From Pseudomonadota bacterium (lineage in GTDB: Bacteria > Pseudomonadota > Gammaproteobacteria > Steroidobacterales > Steroidobacteraceae), in contig JAKBCE010000008.1 in assembly GCA_021808195.1 (NCBI GenBank), forward strand, positions 70,538-134,537: a stretch of 64,000 bases of DNA, given 5' to 3'. The notes under the pieces are model-generated. The model did not search any database, was not told where the DNA came from, and was given only the letters and a program-made list of their open reading frames with translations. A program made the translations under genes and the position numbers. This document shows positions 8,210-17,581 of the stretch, piece after piece (position 1 is the stretch's first letter; each line of letters starts with the position of its first letter).

Positions 8210-10183
8210 TTACATGCTCCTCGCTTGGACACGTCCATGCATGGCTTCTATCCGTCGGACTTCATCGGCGCCGAGGTGATAGTCCCGATCGTCGTTGAAC
8301 GCGTGTCGGATCAAGGTCACCAGCACACCCGCCAGGCCGGCAATCGCCAGCCACCAGATGTGCCAAACCATCGCAAACGCCACGACGAAGGCGAAGCCGG
8401 CCATGATGAAACCGGTGGCCGAGTTGCGTGGCATGTGGATGGGAACGAAGGTCGCGCTCTTCAGATCGACGCCGCGCTGCTTCATGTCCCAGAACGCGTC
8501 GACGTCACGCACGACCGGAATACGTGCGAAGTTGTAAGCCGGCGCCGGCGAGGGGACAGACCACTCGAGCGTGCGGCCGTTCCACACATCGCCCGTGGTA
8601 TCGCGAGTCAGCTCACGCTGCTGGATGCTGACCACCACTTGTACCAGCTGCAGCAGGATGCCGAGGAAGATGATCCCCGAACCGATCGCCGCGACGATGA
8701 ACAGCGGATGCCAGGCCGCCACGTCGTAGTGGTCCATGCGGCGCGTCGCACCCATCAGGCCGAGCGCATAGAGTGGCATGAACGCCACGTAGAAGCCGAT
8801 GAACCAGCACCAAAACGCCCAGCGCCCGATCCGCTCGTTGAGGCGGAATCCGAAGATCTTCGGGAACCAGTAGGCAACCCCCGCGAACACCCCGAATACC
8901 ACCCCGCCGATGATGACGTTGTGGAAGTGCGCGACCAGGAACAGGCTGTTGTGCAGCACGAAGTCGGCGGGCGGCTCGGCGAGCAGCACCCCGCTCATGC
9001 CACCGATGGTGAAGGTGATGAGGAAGCCCACCGTCCAGAGCATCGGCGTGTCAAAACGCACGCGGCCGCGATACATGGTGAAGATCCAGTTGAAGATCTT
9101 CACGCCCGTTGGCACCGAAATGATCATGGTCGTGATGCCAAAGAAGGCGTTCACGTTGCCGCCGCTGCCCATGGTGAAGAAGTGGTGCAACCACACCAGC
9201 ATCGACAGCAGCGCAATGGCCATGGTCGCCCAGACCATCGAGGTATAACCGAACAGGCGCTTGCCCGAGAAGGTCGGCACGATCTCCGAGTACACCCCGA
9301 ACAGCGGCAGCATCAGGATGTAAACCTCCGGATGGCCCCAGATCCAGATGAGGTTCAAATACATCATCGGATCGCCGCCCATGGAGTTGGTGAAGAAGTG
9401 CATCCCCAGGTAGCGGTCGAGGGCGAGCAGGCCAAGCGTCACCGTCAGAATCGGGAAGGTGGCGACAATCAGGATGTTGGCGCACAGCGAGGCCCAGGTG
9501 AACACCGGCATGCGCATCAGCGTCATGCCCGGCGCGCGCATCTTGAGAATGGTCGCGATGAAATTCACGCCGGTGAGCGTCGTGCCGATACCGGATATCT
9601 GCAGTGCCCAGATGTAGTAATCCACCCCGACGCCCGGGCTGTAATGAAGCTCCGACAATGGCGGGTAGGCCAGCCAGCCGGTGCGCGAGAAGTTGCCGAT
9701 CGCCAACGAGACGTTAACCAGCACCGCCCCGCCGGCGGTCAGCCAGAAGCTCAGGTTGTTGAGCATCGGGAAGGCGACATCGCGCGCGCCGATCTGAAGC
9801 GGCAGGATGCAGTTCATGAGGCCGATGATGAACGGCATGGCCATGAAGAAGATCATGATCGTGCCGTGCGCGCTGAACACCTGGTCGAAGTGCTCCGGCG
9901 GCAGGTAGCCCATGTTGCTGCCGTAGGCCAGGGCCTGCTGCGAGCGCATCATGAGCGCGTCGGCGAAGCCACGCAGCAGCATGACCGTGGCGAGGATCAG
10001 GTACATGATCCCGATTTTCTTGTGGTCGACCGACGTCAACCACTCGGTCCACAGGTACTTCCACTTGCCGAGATAGGTGATGATCCCGAGCACGGCGATC
10101 ACGCCGAGCACCATGAAGGCGACCGCGCCCATCACGATCGGGATGTTGAAAGGGATGGCGCTGAGCGTCAACTTACCGAACAT
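8210..10183 (-). CDS. cyoB: Cytochrome o ubiquinol oxidase subunit I
   Basis: 657 residues with about fifteen membrane helices; E. coli CyoB has 663. It is the catalytic subunit, oxidising ubiquinol, reducing oxygen to water and pumping protons. The quinol-site region reads [17 protein letters not shown]. The copper/tyrosine motif is [19 protein letters not shown], the second copper ligand pair is HH in [12 protein letters not shown], and the heme ligands sit in [12 protein letters not shown] chose the ATG at 10183 because AGGAG lies nine bases upstream; a GTG two codons earlier is too close to it. The start follows the cyoA stop by two bases. Confidence 0.97.
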   Translation of the reverse strand: MFGKLTLSAIPFNIPIVMGAVAFMVLGVIAVLGIITYLGKWKYLWTEWLTSVDHKKIGIMYLILATVMLLRGFADALMMRSQQALAYGSNMGYLPPEHFDQVFSAHGTIMIFFMAMPFIIGLMNCILPLQIGARDVAFPMLNNLSFWLTAGGAVLVNVSLAIGNFSRTGWLAYPPLSELHYSPGVGVDYYIWALQISGIGTTLTGVNFIATILKMRAPGMTLMRMPVFTWASLCANILIVATFPILTVTLGLLALDRYLGMHFFTNSMGGDPMMYLNLIWIWGHPEVYILMLPLFGVYSEIVPTFSGKRLFGYTSMVWATMAIALLSMLVWLHHFFTMGSGGNVNAFFGITTMIISVPTGVKIFNWIFTMYRGRVRFDTPMLWTVGFLITFTIGGMSGVLLAEPPADFVLHNSLFLVAHFHNVIIGGVVFGVFAGVAYWFPKIFGFRLNERIGRWAFWCWFIGFYVAFMPLYALGLMGATRRMDHYDVAAWHPLFIVAAIGSGIIFLGILLQLVQVVVSIQQRELTRDTTGDVWNGRTLEWSVPSPAPAYNFARIPVVRDVDAFWDMKQRGVDLKSATFVPIHMPRNSATGFIMAGFAFVVAFAMVWHIWWLAIAGLAGVLVTLIRHAFNDDRDYHLGADEVRRIEAMHGRVQARSM

Positions 10184-10185
10184 TC

Positions 10186-11079
10186 TCACTCACTCCTGGC
10201 GCTGCCGCCCACATCGCTGCTCGCCACCATCCGTCCCGGGGCAAACTTGCCCTGGACGATCTGCTGGAACAGCCCCGGCGTCGCGTTCGAATAGAAGGCC
10301 ACCGGCACGTTCTCGCTCGGCTTCTCGAGCGCGCGATACGCGTTGCCGTCGAGGCTCTGCTTGGCAGCCGCCGCATTCGCGAGCCATTGCTTGAAGTCCG
10401 CCTTGGACATCGCCACGGCCTTGAAGGTCATCCCCGAGAAGCCATCGCCGCTGAAATTGGCCGAGATGCCGCGATAGGTGCCGGGTGCGCTCGCCACCAG
10501 GTTGTCGGTAGTCTGCATGTTGGCCATGGCATAGATCTGGCTGCCGAGGCGGGGGATGAAGAACGAGTTCATGACCGTCGCGGAGGTGATGTGGAACACC
10601 ACCGGCACTCCGACCGGCATGGCGACCTCATTGACGCTGGCGACGTGCTGATCGGGATAGATGAACAGCCACTTCCAGTCCATCGCGATGGCGTCGATGT
10701 GGATGGGCTTGAAGCGCGAGGCAATGGGCCGGTACGGATCGAGCTGGTGCGAGGTGCGCCAGGCAATCACGCCAAGAATGGAGACGATGACGATCGGCAC
10801 CGACCACATCACCGCCTCGATCTTGTTCGAGTGCGACCATTCGGGCTGGTACTCGGCCTTGGTGTTCGAGGCGCGGTAGCGCCAGGCAACCACCAGCACC
10901 AGCACGATCACCGGGATCACCACCACGAGCATCAGGCCCGTAGCGGTGAGGATGATCGATTTTTCGGCCTCCCCAATCGGCCCCTTCGGGTCGAGCAGGG
11001 CCGCATGGCAGCCGGCCAACAGCAAAGTTGCCGGCAACGGCAGAAATCGACAGAATCGAGTCCAAAAGTCGCGGTTCAT
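10186..11079 (-). CDS. cyoA: Cytochrome o ubiquinol oxidase subunit II (lipoprotein)
   Basis: 297 residues. The N-terminus has a lipoprotein signal with lipobox LLAGC (Cys about residue 24), followed by two membrane helices and a periplasmic COX2-like cupredoxin domain containing [20 protein letters not shown] and [16 protein letters not shown]. As expected for quinol oxidases, the CuA cysteine/histidine cluster of cytochrome c oxidases is absent. The ATG at 11079 gives the lipoprotein signal; the longer frame reads through the promoter region. It is the first gene of cyoABCD. The upstream AT-rich island is described separately. Confidence 0.95.
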   Translation of the reverse strand: MNRDFWTRFCRFLPLPATLLLAGCHAALLDPKGPIGEAEKSIILTATGLMLVVVIPVIVLVLVVAWRYRASNTKAEYQPEWSHSNKIEAVMWSVPIVIVSILGVIAWRTSHQLDPYRPIASRFKPIHIDAIAMDWKWLFIYPDQHVASVNEVAMPVGVPVVFHITSATVMNSFFIPRLGSQIYAMANMQTTDNLVASAPGTYRGISANFSGDGFSGMTFKAVAMSKADFKQWLANAAAAKQSLDGNAYRALEKPSENVPVAFYSNATPGLFQQIVQGKFAPGRMVASSDVGGSARSE

Positions 11080-11164
11080 AATGGGGCGGACACCAGCCGT
11101 ATTTCGAACCGCGAGAGGATGGCCTCTCGGCGGGCGCAAATCCTTAGTGGCCCCTCAATTGGGC

Positions 11165-11178
11165 TTAATCTTTATTAA
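11165..11178. promoter_or_regulatory. cyoA: FNR/ANR-like palindrome in the cyoA promoter region
   Basis: TTAAT-N4-ATTAA, a perfect dyad in the only AT-rich patch of the 154-base gap between cyoA and the regulator gene. It differs from the FNR/ANR consensus TTGAT-N4-ATCAA by one base per half. Quinol oxidase operons are commonly controlled by oxygen-sensing Crp/Fnr regulators. The site is about 86 bases before the cyoA start. Assignment is by resemblance only. Confidence 0.35.
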
Positions 11179-11233
11179 TATTTGCGCGCACGGCTTGCCC
11201 CGGCCGCCCAAGTGGGTCTAAAGGCGGAGCCGT

Positions 11234-13786
11234 TCAGGTCTCGAGCGCAGCGGCCAAGGCTTCGTCCTCGCTCCAGCGGGCCCCGGCGGCCATCAGGGCC
11301 TCCAGCCGCTCCTGCGGCAGCGCCGCGTGCAGCTGCTCGAGAATGCCCGCCTCAATCTGGCGCTTGGCCGGACTGCGACCGGCGAACTCCTCGGCGAAGA
11401 ATGCGTGCGCATAGCCGATGAACTGCGCGGCCCGCTCGAAGCGCTGTTCGCGGGCGGCAATCGTCGCCAGGTGCTGCATACCCCCGGCAATGAGCACGGT
11501 GTCGAGTTCGCTCTGCTCGGCAAGCGGCAGCCCTTCACGCAACGCCGCGCCGGCCGCCTCGAACTCATCGTGCGCGATCAGGTAGCCGGCGAGATTGCAC
11601 AGCGCATGCCCGAGCAGCCCCGTGCGCCGCGACGTGCGCGCGAGCGCCACGACCTCCCGCGCACCGGCAATGGCCACCTCGAGGTGCCCCTCGGCAAATT
11701 GCACCTCGGCCTGGTAGATGAGCGCGCGCCAGGCCCAGAAATCCGCGTGCGCGCGTCGGCCGAGCGCCAACGCCTCATCGAGCAGCACGCGCGCCGCGGC
11801 GTACTCACCGGCCACCGTGCGCGCGATGGCGAGGTTGGTCAGACACAGCGCATAGCTCTTCGGCTGCGAGCTTCCCGAGAGCAGCGTGCGCGCCTCTTCG
11901 AGCGCCGCAAACCCTTCGGGCAACGTCGCAGTGCGGACCAGATTCAATCCATAGAAGCCGAGCGCCCGACCGAGGGCGAGGGGCTCGCCGATCTCGCGCA
12001 GCAGCGTCACCGCGCGGCGCAGCGCCGGCACGGCACGCCCGCGCGGCTCTCCGGTGGAGAGAAAACCGCAACCGTACCAGAGACGTGCCTCGAGCACCTT
12101 CGGGGTCTCGCGCCCGAGCGCCGCACTGGCCCGCTCGAGCCGGGTCCGGCCTTCCGGTATGAGCGAGAGCAGATACCACAGCAGGTAGGAGCTGGCCGCG
12201 AGCTCCACCCCGATCGCCGGGTCGCCGTCGGCGCCAAACGCCCAGTCGAGCGCCACCCGCACGTTGTCGATTTCCGGGCCGAACTTCTCCAGCCATTCAT
12301 CGGACGGCGTACGCTCCCAGGCGCCGAGCGCCTCGCTCAGCGCGTCACGAAAGTACCGGGCGTGCAAGCGCGCCAATGGTCCGAACTCGCCGCTGTCGGC
12401 GAGTTTTTCCATCGCATAGGCATGAGTGGTCTCGAGCAGACGGTAGCGGCGCTGGGGACCACTGGCATCGGCGGCCACGAGCGACTTGTCCACCAGCTCG
12501 GCAATGCGCCCGACCACTTCCCACTCCGGCAGCCCCGCATCGGCTACCACCTGCCCGGCCGCCTCGAGCGTGAAGCTGCCGGCGAACACCGCCAGCCGGC
12601 GCAACACGATACGATCCTGTTCGGCGAGCAGCCGATGGCTCCAATCGAGCGTGGCGCGCAGCGTTTGATGGCGCGGCAGCGCCGTACGGCGTCCGCCGGT
12701 GAGCACGTGGAAGCGCAAGTCGAGTCGCTGCGCCAGACCGTCGAGGCCGAGCGCCGCGGAGCGCGCCGCCGCCAGTTCGATGGCGAGCGGAATGCCATCG
12801 AGCCGTCGACAGATCATCACCACCGTTGCGGCGTTGCGCTCATTCAGCGTGAACTGCGGATCGGCCGCACGGGCGCGCGCCGCGAACAGCCGCACCGCAT
12901 CGTGCCGCTCGGCGCTCGCCAGCCCCGTGGCGTTTTCGGCCGGAAACTCGAGTGGCCGCAGGCGCAGCGTGCACTCGCCCTCGATGCCGAGCGGCTCCTG
13001 GCTGGTGGCAAGAATGCGCACGTGCGGTGCGGCTGTGAGCAGTCCCTCCGCTTCGCGCGCCGCCGCGCCGATCACGTGCTCGCAATTGTCGAGCACCAGT
13101 AGCAGTCTGCGCTCGCGCAACGCGGCCGAGAGTCGCTCGCCCCCCCAGCGGCCCGCGCCACTTTGCAGACCGAGTGCCGCATGCATCGCGCTCGCGACCA
13201 GTTCCGGGTCGGACAACGGCGCCAGCTCGGCCAGCCAGACGCCGTCCGGGAATTCTGCTAGCGAGGCGCGCGCCGCTTCCAGAGCGAGGCGTGTCTTGCC
13301 GATTCCGCCCGTGCCGACCAGCGTGACCAGGCGGTTGTGCCGCAGCAGCTCGCGCACCGTGGTCAGTTCGGCCTCACGGCCGATGAAGTCCGAGATGGCT
13401 GCCGGCAGATTGGTCGGTGGGGTCTGCGCCGCCGGGCCGCCGGCGGATGCGCCGCTCTCGCGCACCACCCGCACCTCGCCGGTGAAGCGGTAACCGCGCA
13501 GCGGCACCGTCAGGATCAGGTCGCGGTCCGCACCCAGCGCCTTGCGCAGGGCGGAAATCTGCACCTGGATATTACTTTCCTCGACGACAATGCCGGGCCA
13601 GGCCCGTGCGAGCAGCTCTTCCTTGCTCACCAGGTCGCCGCCGGCTTCGATCAACACCTGCAGCACGTCGAAGGCGCGCGAACCGAGCGCAACCGGCGTA
13701 TCACCGATGCGCAACTCCCGCTGGCGGGTCAGAAGCCGAAAGCGGCCGAACTCGAGGCAGGTCGCGCCTCGCGCAATACCGTGCAT
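11234..13786 (-). CDS. Winged-helix/NB-ARC ATPase/TPR transcriptional regulator
   Basis: 850 residues in three parts. Residues 10-103 form an OmpR/CadC-type winged helix (ALGSRAFDVLQVLIEAGGDL, then SALRKALGADRDLILTVPLR). Residues 135-420 form an AP-type ATPase with P-loop VTLVGTGGIGKTRLA (about 155-169) and Walker B LLLVLDNCEHV. The remaining C-terminal half is Ala/Leu/Glu-rich helical repeats typical of TPR sensor domains. There is no receiver domain. Such proteins act as ATP-dependent signal-integrating activators; the signal is unknown. The ATG at 13786 is the likely start, since upstream residues are low-complexity. It is divergent from the secreted protein gene at 13980, a plausible target. 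Confidence 0.85.
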   Translation of the reverse strand: MHGIARGATCLEFGRFRLLTRQRELRIGDTPVALGSRAFDVLQVLIEAGGDLVSKEELLARAWPGIVVEESNIQVQISALRKALGADRDLILTVPLRGYRFTGEVRVVRESGASAGGPAAQTPPTNLPAAISDFIGREAELTTVRELLRHNRLVTLVGTGGIGKTRLALEAARASLAEFPDGVWLAELAPLSDPELVASAMHAALGLQSGAGRWGGERLSAALRERRLLLVLDNCEHVIGAAAREAEGLLTAAPHVRILATSQEPLGIEGECTLRLRPLEFPAENATGLASAERHDAVRLFAARARAADPQFTLNERNAATVVMICRRLDGIPLAIELAAARSAALGLDGLAQRLDLRFHVLTGGRRTALPRHQTLRATLDWSHRLLAEQDRIVLRRLAVFAGSFTLEAAGQVVADAGLPEWEVVGRIAELVDKSLVAADASGPQRRYRLLETTHAYAMEKLADSGEFGPLARLHARYFRDALSEALGAWERTPSDEWLEKFGPEIDNVRVALDWAFGADGDPAIGVELAASSYLLWYLLSLIPEGRTRLERASAALGRETPKVLEARLWYGCGFLSTGEPRGRAVPALRRAVTLLREIGEPLALGRALGFYGLNLVRTATLPEGFAALEEARTLLSGSSQPKSYALCLTNLAIARTVAGEYAAARVLLDEALALGRRAHADFWAWRALIYQAEVQFAEGHLEVAIAGAREVVALARTSRRTGLLGHALCNLAGYLIAHDEFEAAGAALREGLPLAEQSELDTVLIAGGMQHLATIAAREQRFERAAQFIGYAHAFFAEEFAGRSPAKRQIEAGILEQLHAALPQERLEALMAAGARWSEDEALAAALET

Positions 13787-13929
13787 GAAAATCGCTGGTC
13801 CAGAGGTATCGGGATGGCGTAGCGGCCCGCAGATCCCACCGCGCAATTGTAGCGCAACCGCGCCGGCGACTGGCGTATTCAACCACCCCGGCTGCCGCTG
13901 TCCGACCCCCTGTACGCGCACCGCCATCG

Positions 13930-13945
13930 CGCTATTATGGTAGCG
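13930..13945. promoter_or_regulatory. Short inverted repeat overlapping a -10-like sequence
   Basis: CGCTA-N6-TAGCG (13930-13934 and 13941-13945) flanks TTATGG and overlaps TATTAT, a possible -10 box for the plus-strand gene at 13980. It lies in the gap between that gene and the divergent ATPase regulator, where a binding site would be expected. The repeat is short, so chance cannot be excluded. Confidence 0.3.
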
Positions 13946-13979
13946 ATATCATCTGCGACAGGCCGGTGAGGGGGGGCCC

Positions 13980-15887
13980 ATGCACACGCTCCGATACGCT
14001 CTGGTCTTGGCTCTCATGACGCTGCTTGCCTCGACGGGCGCCGCCGCCGCGCCGGCGGCCTATCGCGATTTCAAGGTCACCATGTACATCCCGGTGACCG
14101 TGGTGCAGCGCATGGCGCGCGACCCCGCCTGGATGCGCTCGAGCTGGCGCACGATCGAGCGCCGACTGCACGTCGATCGGGTGTTCATCGAGAGCTACCG
14201 CGCGGGGGTCTGTGCCAGCGGCGCTCAGCTCGCACGCGTGAAGCGCTTCTTTCGCGCCCATCACGTGGCGGTCGCCGGCGGCATGGCCATGCTCGGACCC
14301 GGTGGCGCTGGCCAGTTCAACACCCTCGATTACGCGCTGCCGCAAGACCGTGCGCTGGCACGGCGCATGGCCGTACGGACGGCACGGCACTTCAACGAGT
14401 TCGTGCTCGATGATCTGTATTTCTTCAACACCAAGAGCGATGCGGACATCGCCGCCAAAGGCCATCGCAGCTGGTCGGCCTATCGGATGCAGACCATGGA
14501 CTGGGTGTCGCGCAACCTCATTCTCAAGCCCGCCGAAGCGGTCAATCCGCACGTGCGGGTGATCATCAAGTTCCCGAACTTCTACCCCTCGTTCCAGGAC
14601 ATGGGCTTCGATCTGGTGCACGAACCGCAGATCTTCCCGGAGATCTGGACCGGCGATGAAACCCGCTACGCACCGCGCACCGATCAGCAGTTGCTGCCAT
14701 ACGAAAGCTACGAGATCTTCCGCTATTTCGAGAACATCGCCCCGGGCCGCAACGGCGGCGGCTGGGTCGACCCGATCGCCATGCATGTCCTGGACCGCTA
14801 CGCCGAGCAACTCTGGGACACCATCCTCGCCAAGGCCCCGGCCATCAATCTGTTCGAGTACACGAACCTGCTCGAGTTCGCGAACCCCAAGCACCGCGCC
14901 CTCTGGCAAAACCGGCGCACCAGCTTCGACTACCTGAAGATGCTCAAGGCCTGCTGCGGCCTGCCCGGCACGCGCGGAGCGCGACCCGCGCGCCTCGCCG
15001 ATGTCGCCGCCTACGCGCTCGCACAGATCGGGCGGATCGCCCCGGCGCTCGGCCAGCCCGTCGGCCTCGCGACCTACCGTCCCCTCGACTCAAGCGGGGA
15101 GGACTTCCTGCCCGAGATGCTCGGCATGATCGGCATCCCGATCGAGATGTACCCGCACTGGCCACACGCCAAAACCGTGTTGCTGACCGAAGCGGCCGGG
15201 CACGATCCGCACATCGTTGCCGAGATCGCAGCTCACCTGCGCGCAGGCGGGCACATCATCATCACCTCCGGTCTGCTGCGCGCACTGCAGCGGCGCGGCT
15301 TCAGCGAGATCACCGACATGCGGGTCACGCACCGCATCGTCGCCCCCACCCGCTACGTCGAGGGTTTCGGCTTCGGCGCCGGCACCATGCTCGGTACGTC
15401 TCGACCGATTCTGTTCCCGCTCATTCATTTCGCGACCAACGAGGATTGGGCAGTGGTGCGCGGCCTGGATGCTGATGGCGGCGTACCGCTGTTGCTGATG
15501 GATCATTACGGCAAGGGCGAGCTGTATGTGCTCGACGTACCGGAGGAGCAGAACGATCTGGCCTCGCTCCCCACGGCGGTGCTCGATGCGCTGCGCGGCT
15601 TCATCGCATCGGAGCTGCCGGTGCGCCTGGCGGGGCCTGCCGGAGTGAGCCTGTTCGAATACGACAATGGCACCTTCGTGCTCGAGTCGTACCGGAACCA
15701 TCCGGTCGCGGTGCGCCTCATCGGGCGCTTCGCCCGCATCGAGACCCTCACGCGCGGCGTCGTCCTCGACGGCGACCCCAGAGGTGTGGCCGCCCCGTTC
15801 GCCTCCACCCAACCCCGAGCCGCCCGCTACGGCTACGAAGTGCGCATCGAACCGCACAGCTTCATCGGCTTTCGCGCCGGGAGCTGA
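13980..15887 (+). CDS. Secreted protein of unknown function, putative glycoside-hydrolase-like barrel
   Basis: 635 residues with a clear Sec signal peptide: MHTLRYALVLALMTLLASTG, with cleavage probably after AAAAPAA. GAGGGGGG lies a few bases before the ATG. The mature N-terminal half alternates strands and helices as in a TIM barrel; acidic pairs occur in FNEFVLDDLYFFNT and in EIWTGDET. Around residues 370-470 a region resembling a glutamine-amidotransferase-like or beta-galactosidase trimerisation fold appears (HLRAGGHIIITSGLLRALQ). A beta-rich tail follows. I cannot name the family. The layout resembles GH42-like extracellular enzymes, but no catalytic pair is proven. It is divergent from the ATPase regulator and followed 59 bases later by gph. 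Confidence 0.6.
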   Translation: MHTLRYALVLALMTLLASTGAAAAPAAYRDFKVTMYIPVTVVQRMARDPAWMRSSWRTIERRLHVDRVFIESYRAGVCASGAQLARVKRFFRAHHVAVAGGMAMLGPGGAGQFNTLDYALPQDRALARRMAVRTARHFNEFVLDDLYFFNTKSDADIAAKGHRSWSAYRMQTMDWVSRNLILKPAEAVNPHVRVIIKFPNFYPSFQDMGFDLVHEPQIFPEIWTGDETRYAPRTDQQLLPYESYEIFRYFENIAPGRNGGGWVDPIAMHVLDRYAEQLWDTILAKAPAINLFEYTNLLEFANPKHRALWQNRRTSFDYLKMLKACCGLPGTRGARPARLADVAAYALAQIGRIAPALGQPVGLATYRPLDSSGEDFLPEMLGMIGIPIEMYPHWPHAKTVLLTEAAGHDPHIVAEIAAHLRAGGHIIITSGLLRALQRRGFSEITDMRVTHRIVAPTRYVEGFGFGAGTMLGTSRPILFPLIHFATNEDWAVVRGLDADGGVPLLLMDHYGKGELYVLDVPEEQNDLASLPTAVLDALRGFIASELPVRLAGPAGVSLFEYDNGTFVLESYRNHPVAVRLIGRFARIETLTRGVVLDGDPRGVAAPFASTQPRAARYGYEVRIEPHSFIGFRAGS

Positions 15888-15946
15888 GCGCGGGGGACGA
15901 GCCGGGCCGCACCTCGCAACTGCGGCGCAAGTGTTACATTACCGCG

Positions 15947-16603
15947 ATGTCCGTATCGCTCGTCATATTTGATCTCGACGGGACGCTGATTGACAGCGCG
16001 GCAGATATCGCCCATGCGCTGAACGCGATGCTCGGTGTACACGGTTGCGCGCCGCTGCCGCTCGCCGAGGTGCGCACGATGATCGGCGATGGCATGCGCA
16101 AACTGGTCGAACGGGCCTTGCTTGCCCGCGCTCTCGGGGCGGTCGACCCCGCGCAAGCCGAGCGCACGGTGCTCGCCCACTACCGCGCTCAGCCGGTACG
16201 CCTCACGACCGCCTATCCCGGCACCCGTGCGGCGCTCGAGCGGCTGCGCACAGCCGGGATGCGCCTCGCCATCTGCACCAACAAGCCGGCGCAGCTCGCC
16301 GAGGCGATCCTGGCGCGGCTTGCGCTGTCGGAATTTTTTCTACACGTCGTGGGCGGGGATTCGCTGCCCTACCGCAAGCCCGATCCGCGCACCTTGCAGG
16401 CCGTGCTCGCACGGTTCGCCGCAACGCCACGCGATGCGCTGATGGTCGGGGACAGCGAGGTCGATGCGGCCACCGCCGCAGCGGCCGGCGTGCCGCTCAT
16501 CCTGATGGACCACGGCTACCGGCGCGGTCCGCTGGCACAGATGACATACCGCGCCGCGCTCGCGCATTTTGACCAGTTGCCAGAGTTAGTGCAGGCGCTG
16601 TGA
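15947..16603 (+). CDS. gph: Phosphoglycolate phosphatase (HAD family)
   Basis: 218 residues. HAD motif I is FDLDGTLIDS (residues 6-15), motif II is ICTNKP near 109, and motif IV is MVGDSEVDAATAAAAGVPLI near 165-184. The enzyme dephosphorylates 2-phosphoglycolate formed during DNA repair or oxygenase activity. The cap domain fits Gph, though other HAD phosphatases are similar. No Shine-Dalgarno sequence precedes the ATG. Instead an extended -10 element (TG-T-TACATT, 15932-15940) ends six bases before it, suggesting a leaderless transcript. It is convergent with the methyltransferase gene after ten bases. Confidence 0.85.
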   Translation: MSVSLVIFDLDGTLIDSAADIAHALNAMLGVHGCAPLPLAEVRTMIGDGMRKLVERALLARALGAVDPAQAERTVLAHYRAQPVRLTTAYPGTRAALERLRTAGMRLAICTNKPAQLAEAILARLALSEFFLHVVGGDSLPYRKPDPRTLQAVLARFAATPRDALMVGDSEVDAATAAAAGVPLILMDHGYRRGPLAQMTYRAALAHFDQLPELVQAL

Positions 16604-16613
16604 GTCTGAGGAT

Positions 16614-17375
16614 TCAGCCCAGCGTACCGAAGAACACCAGCGTCTGATAAGGGAACACGACGACACCATCGCGCTGATGCCGATCGAACACCTCGCGCAA
16701 CCCGGCGAGCAGCGGTTCGTGCCCGGGCGCACCCGGGGGCGGAACGTACGAGGAGGACATGGCGCGCCCCTTCAGTCCGTCGAAATCGAACACCTGCTGG
16801 TGGGCGAACACCGCGCGTTCGGGCTCGCGCCCGAAGAATGTCCGCAGGGGCGGTCCGAAGGCCCGCAGGCTGCGAACCTGGTCGTATTCCGGAGCATAGC
16901 GGCGCAGCAGCGCCTCGTAATCGGCCAGGAACGGCGAAGGCACATCACTGTGCTCGTTCCACATCAGGGCAACCTGACCACCGCCGACCAGGATCCGCAG
17001 CGCCTCTTCCCGCGCGCGCAGCGGCTCGAACCAATGAAACGCCTGCCCGGCGGTCACCCACTCGACGCTGTGCGCTTCGAGGGTCGTCGCCTCGGCGCTG
17101 CCGGCCACACTCGTGAAGCCTGACCGACCGCCGAGCAGCCGCTCGGCCGCCGCACGCATCGGCGCATTGGGCTCCACCGCCCACACCCGGGCGCCGGCAT
17201 CGAGCAGCTGCGCGGTCAGAATGCCGGTACCCGAGCCGAGGTCGGCGACCCGCGATCCGGGCGTGAGTCCGCGTTGTTCGCGCAGAAACTCGAGCGCCGC
17301 CTGCGGATAATTCGGGCGGTATTTCACATAGTCGTCGACGCGGTTGGAAAACCGGACGGTGGAATCGAGTGTCAT
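16614..17375 (-). CDS. Class I SAM-dependent methyltransferase
   Basis: 253 residues. Motif I VADLGSGTGILTAQLLDAG lies near residues 45-63, an acidic strand end AVEPN near 70, and the post-motif GQAFHWFEPLRAREEALRIL near 110-130, typical of UbiE/COQ5-like small-molecule methyltransferases. The N-terminal RFSNRVDDYVKYRPNYPQAA is characteristic of the Methyltransf_11 group. The substrate is unknown. The ATG at 17375 is chosen; an upstream ATG would add eight residues. TATACT ends seven bases before the chosen ATG, with no Shine-Dalgarno sequence, so a leaderless mRNA is likely. Confidence 0.85.
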   Translation of the reverse strand: MTLDSTVRFSNRVDDYVKYRPNYPQAALEFLREQRGLTPGSRVADLGSGTGILTAQLLDAGARVWAVEPNAPMRAAAERLLGGRSGFTSVAGSAEATTLEAHSVEWVTAGQAFHWFEPLRAREEALRILVGGGQVALMWNEHSDVPSPFLADYEALLRRYAPEYDQVRSLRAFGPPLRTFFGREPERAVFAHQQVFDFDGLKGRAMSSSYVPPPGAPGHEPLLAGLREVFDRHQRDGVVVFPYQTLVFFGTLG

Positions 17376-17382
17376 GGGAGCC

Positions 17383-17388
17383 AGTATA
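17383..17388 (-). promoter_or_regulatory. -10 box of a probable leaderless methyltransferase promoter
   Basis: On the minus strand TATACT is followed by seven bases and then the methyltransferase ATG at 17375. Transcription would start at or within a base or two of the ATG. No clear -35 hexamer is present at the expected distance. Confidence 0.4.
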
Positions 17389-17581
17389 GCGTCCGCCACA
17401 TGCCGCGCCTGCCCGTATCGTCGGCATTGCGCCTGCGCGAACGCACGCTCGTGACGGCTGCAGAGGTTGGTCGCCAGGTGCTACGGGGAACGGGGTTTGA
17501 GCGAGCGCCGCCATCCTGGAATTCGAAGCGGCAGTGCGCGCGGCATGACGCGCATGCTAGGCCGACGGTCATCTGCGTAGG

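Noticed and set aside
8225..10294. Very long plus-strand open frame (689 codons) opposite cyoB and cyoA
   Set aside because: It is antisense to clear cytochrome oxidase genes, its translation is rich in His/Arg/Glu with no family features, and it arises from the codon bias of high-GC DNA.
11134..11187. GCGCAAAT / ATTTGCGC inverted repeat with a 38-base spacer near cyoA
   Set aside because: Arms are only eight bases and far apart; chance is likely, and the central TTAAT dyad is the more plausible site.
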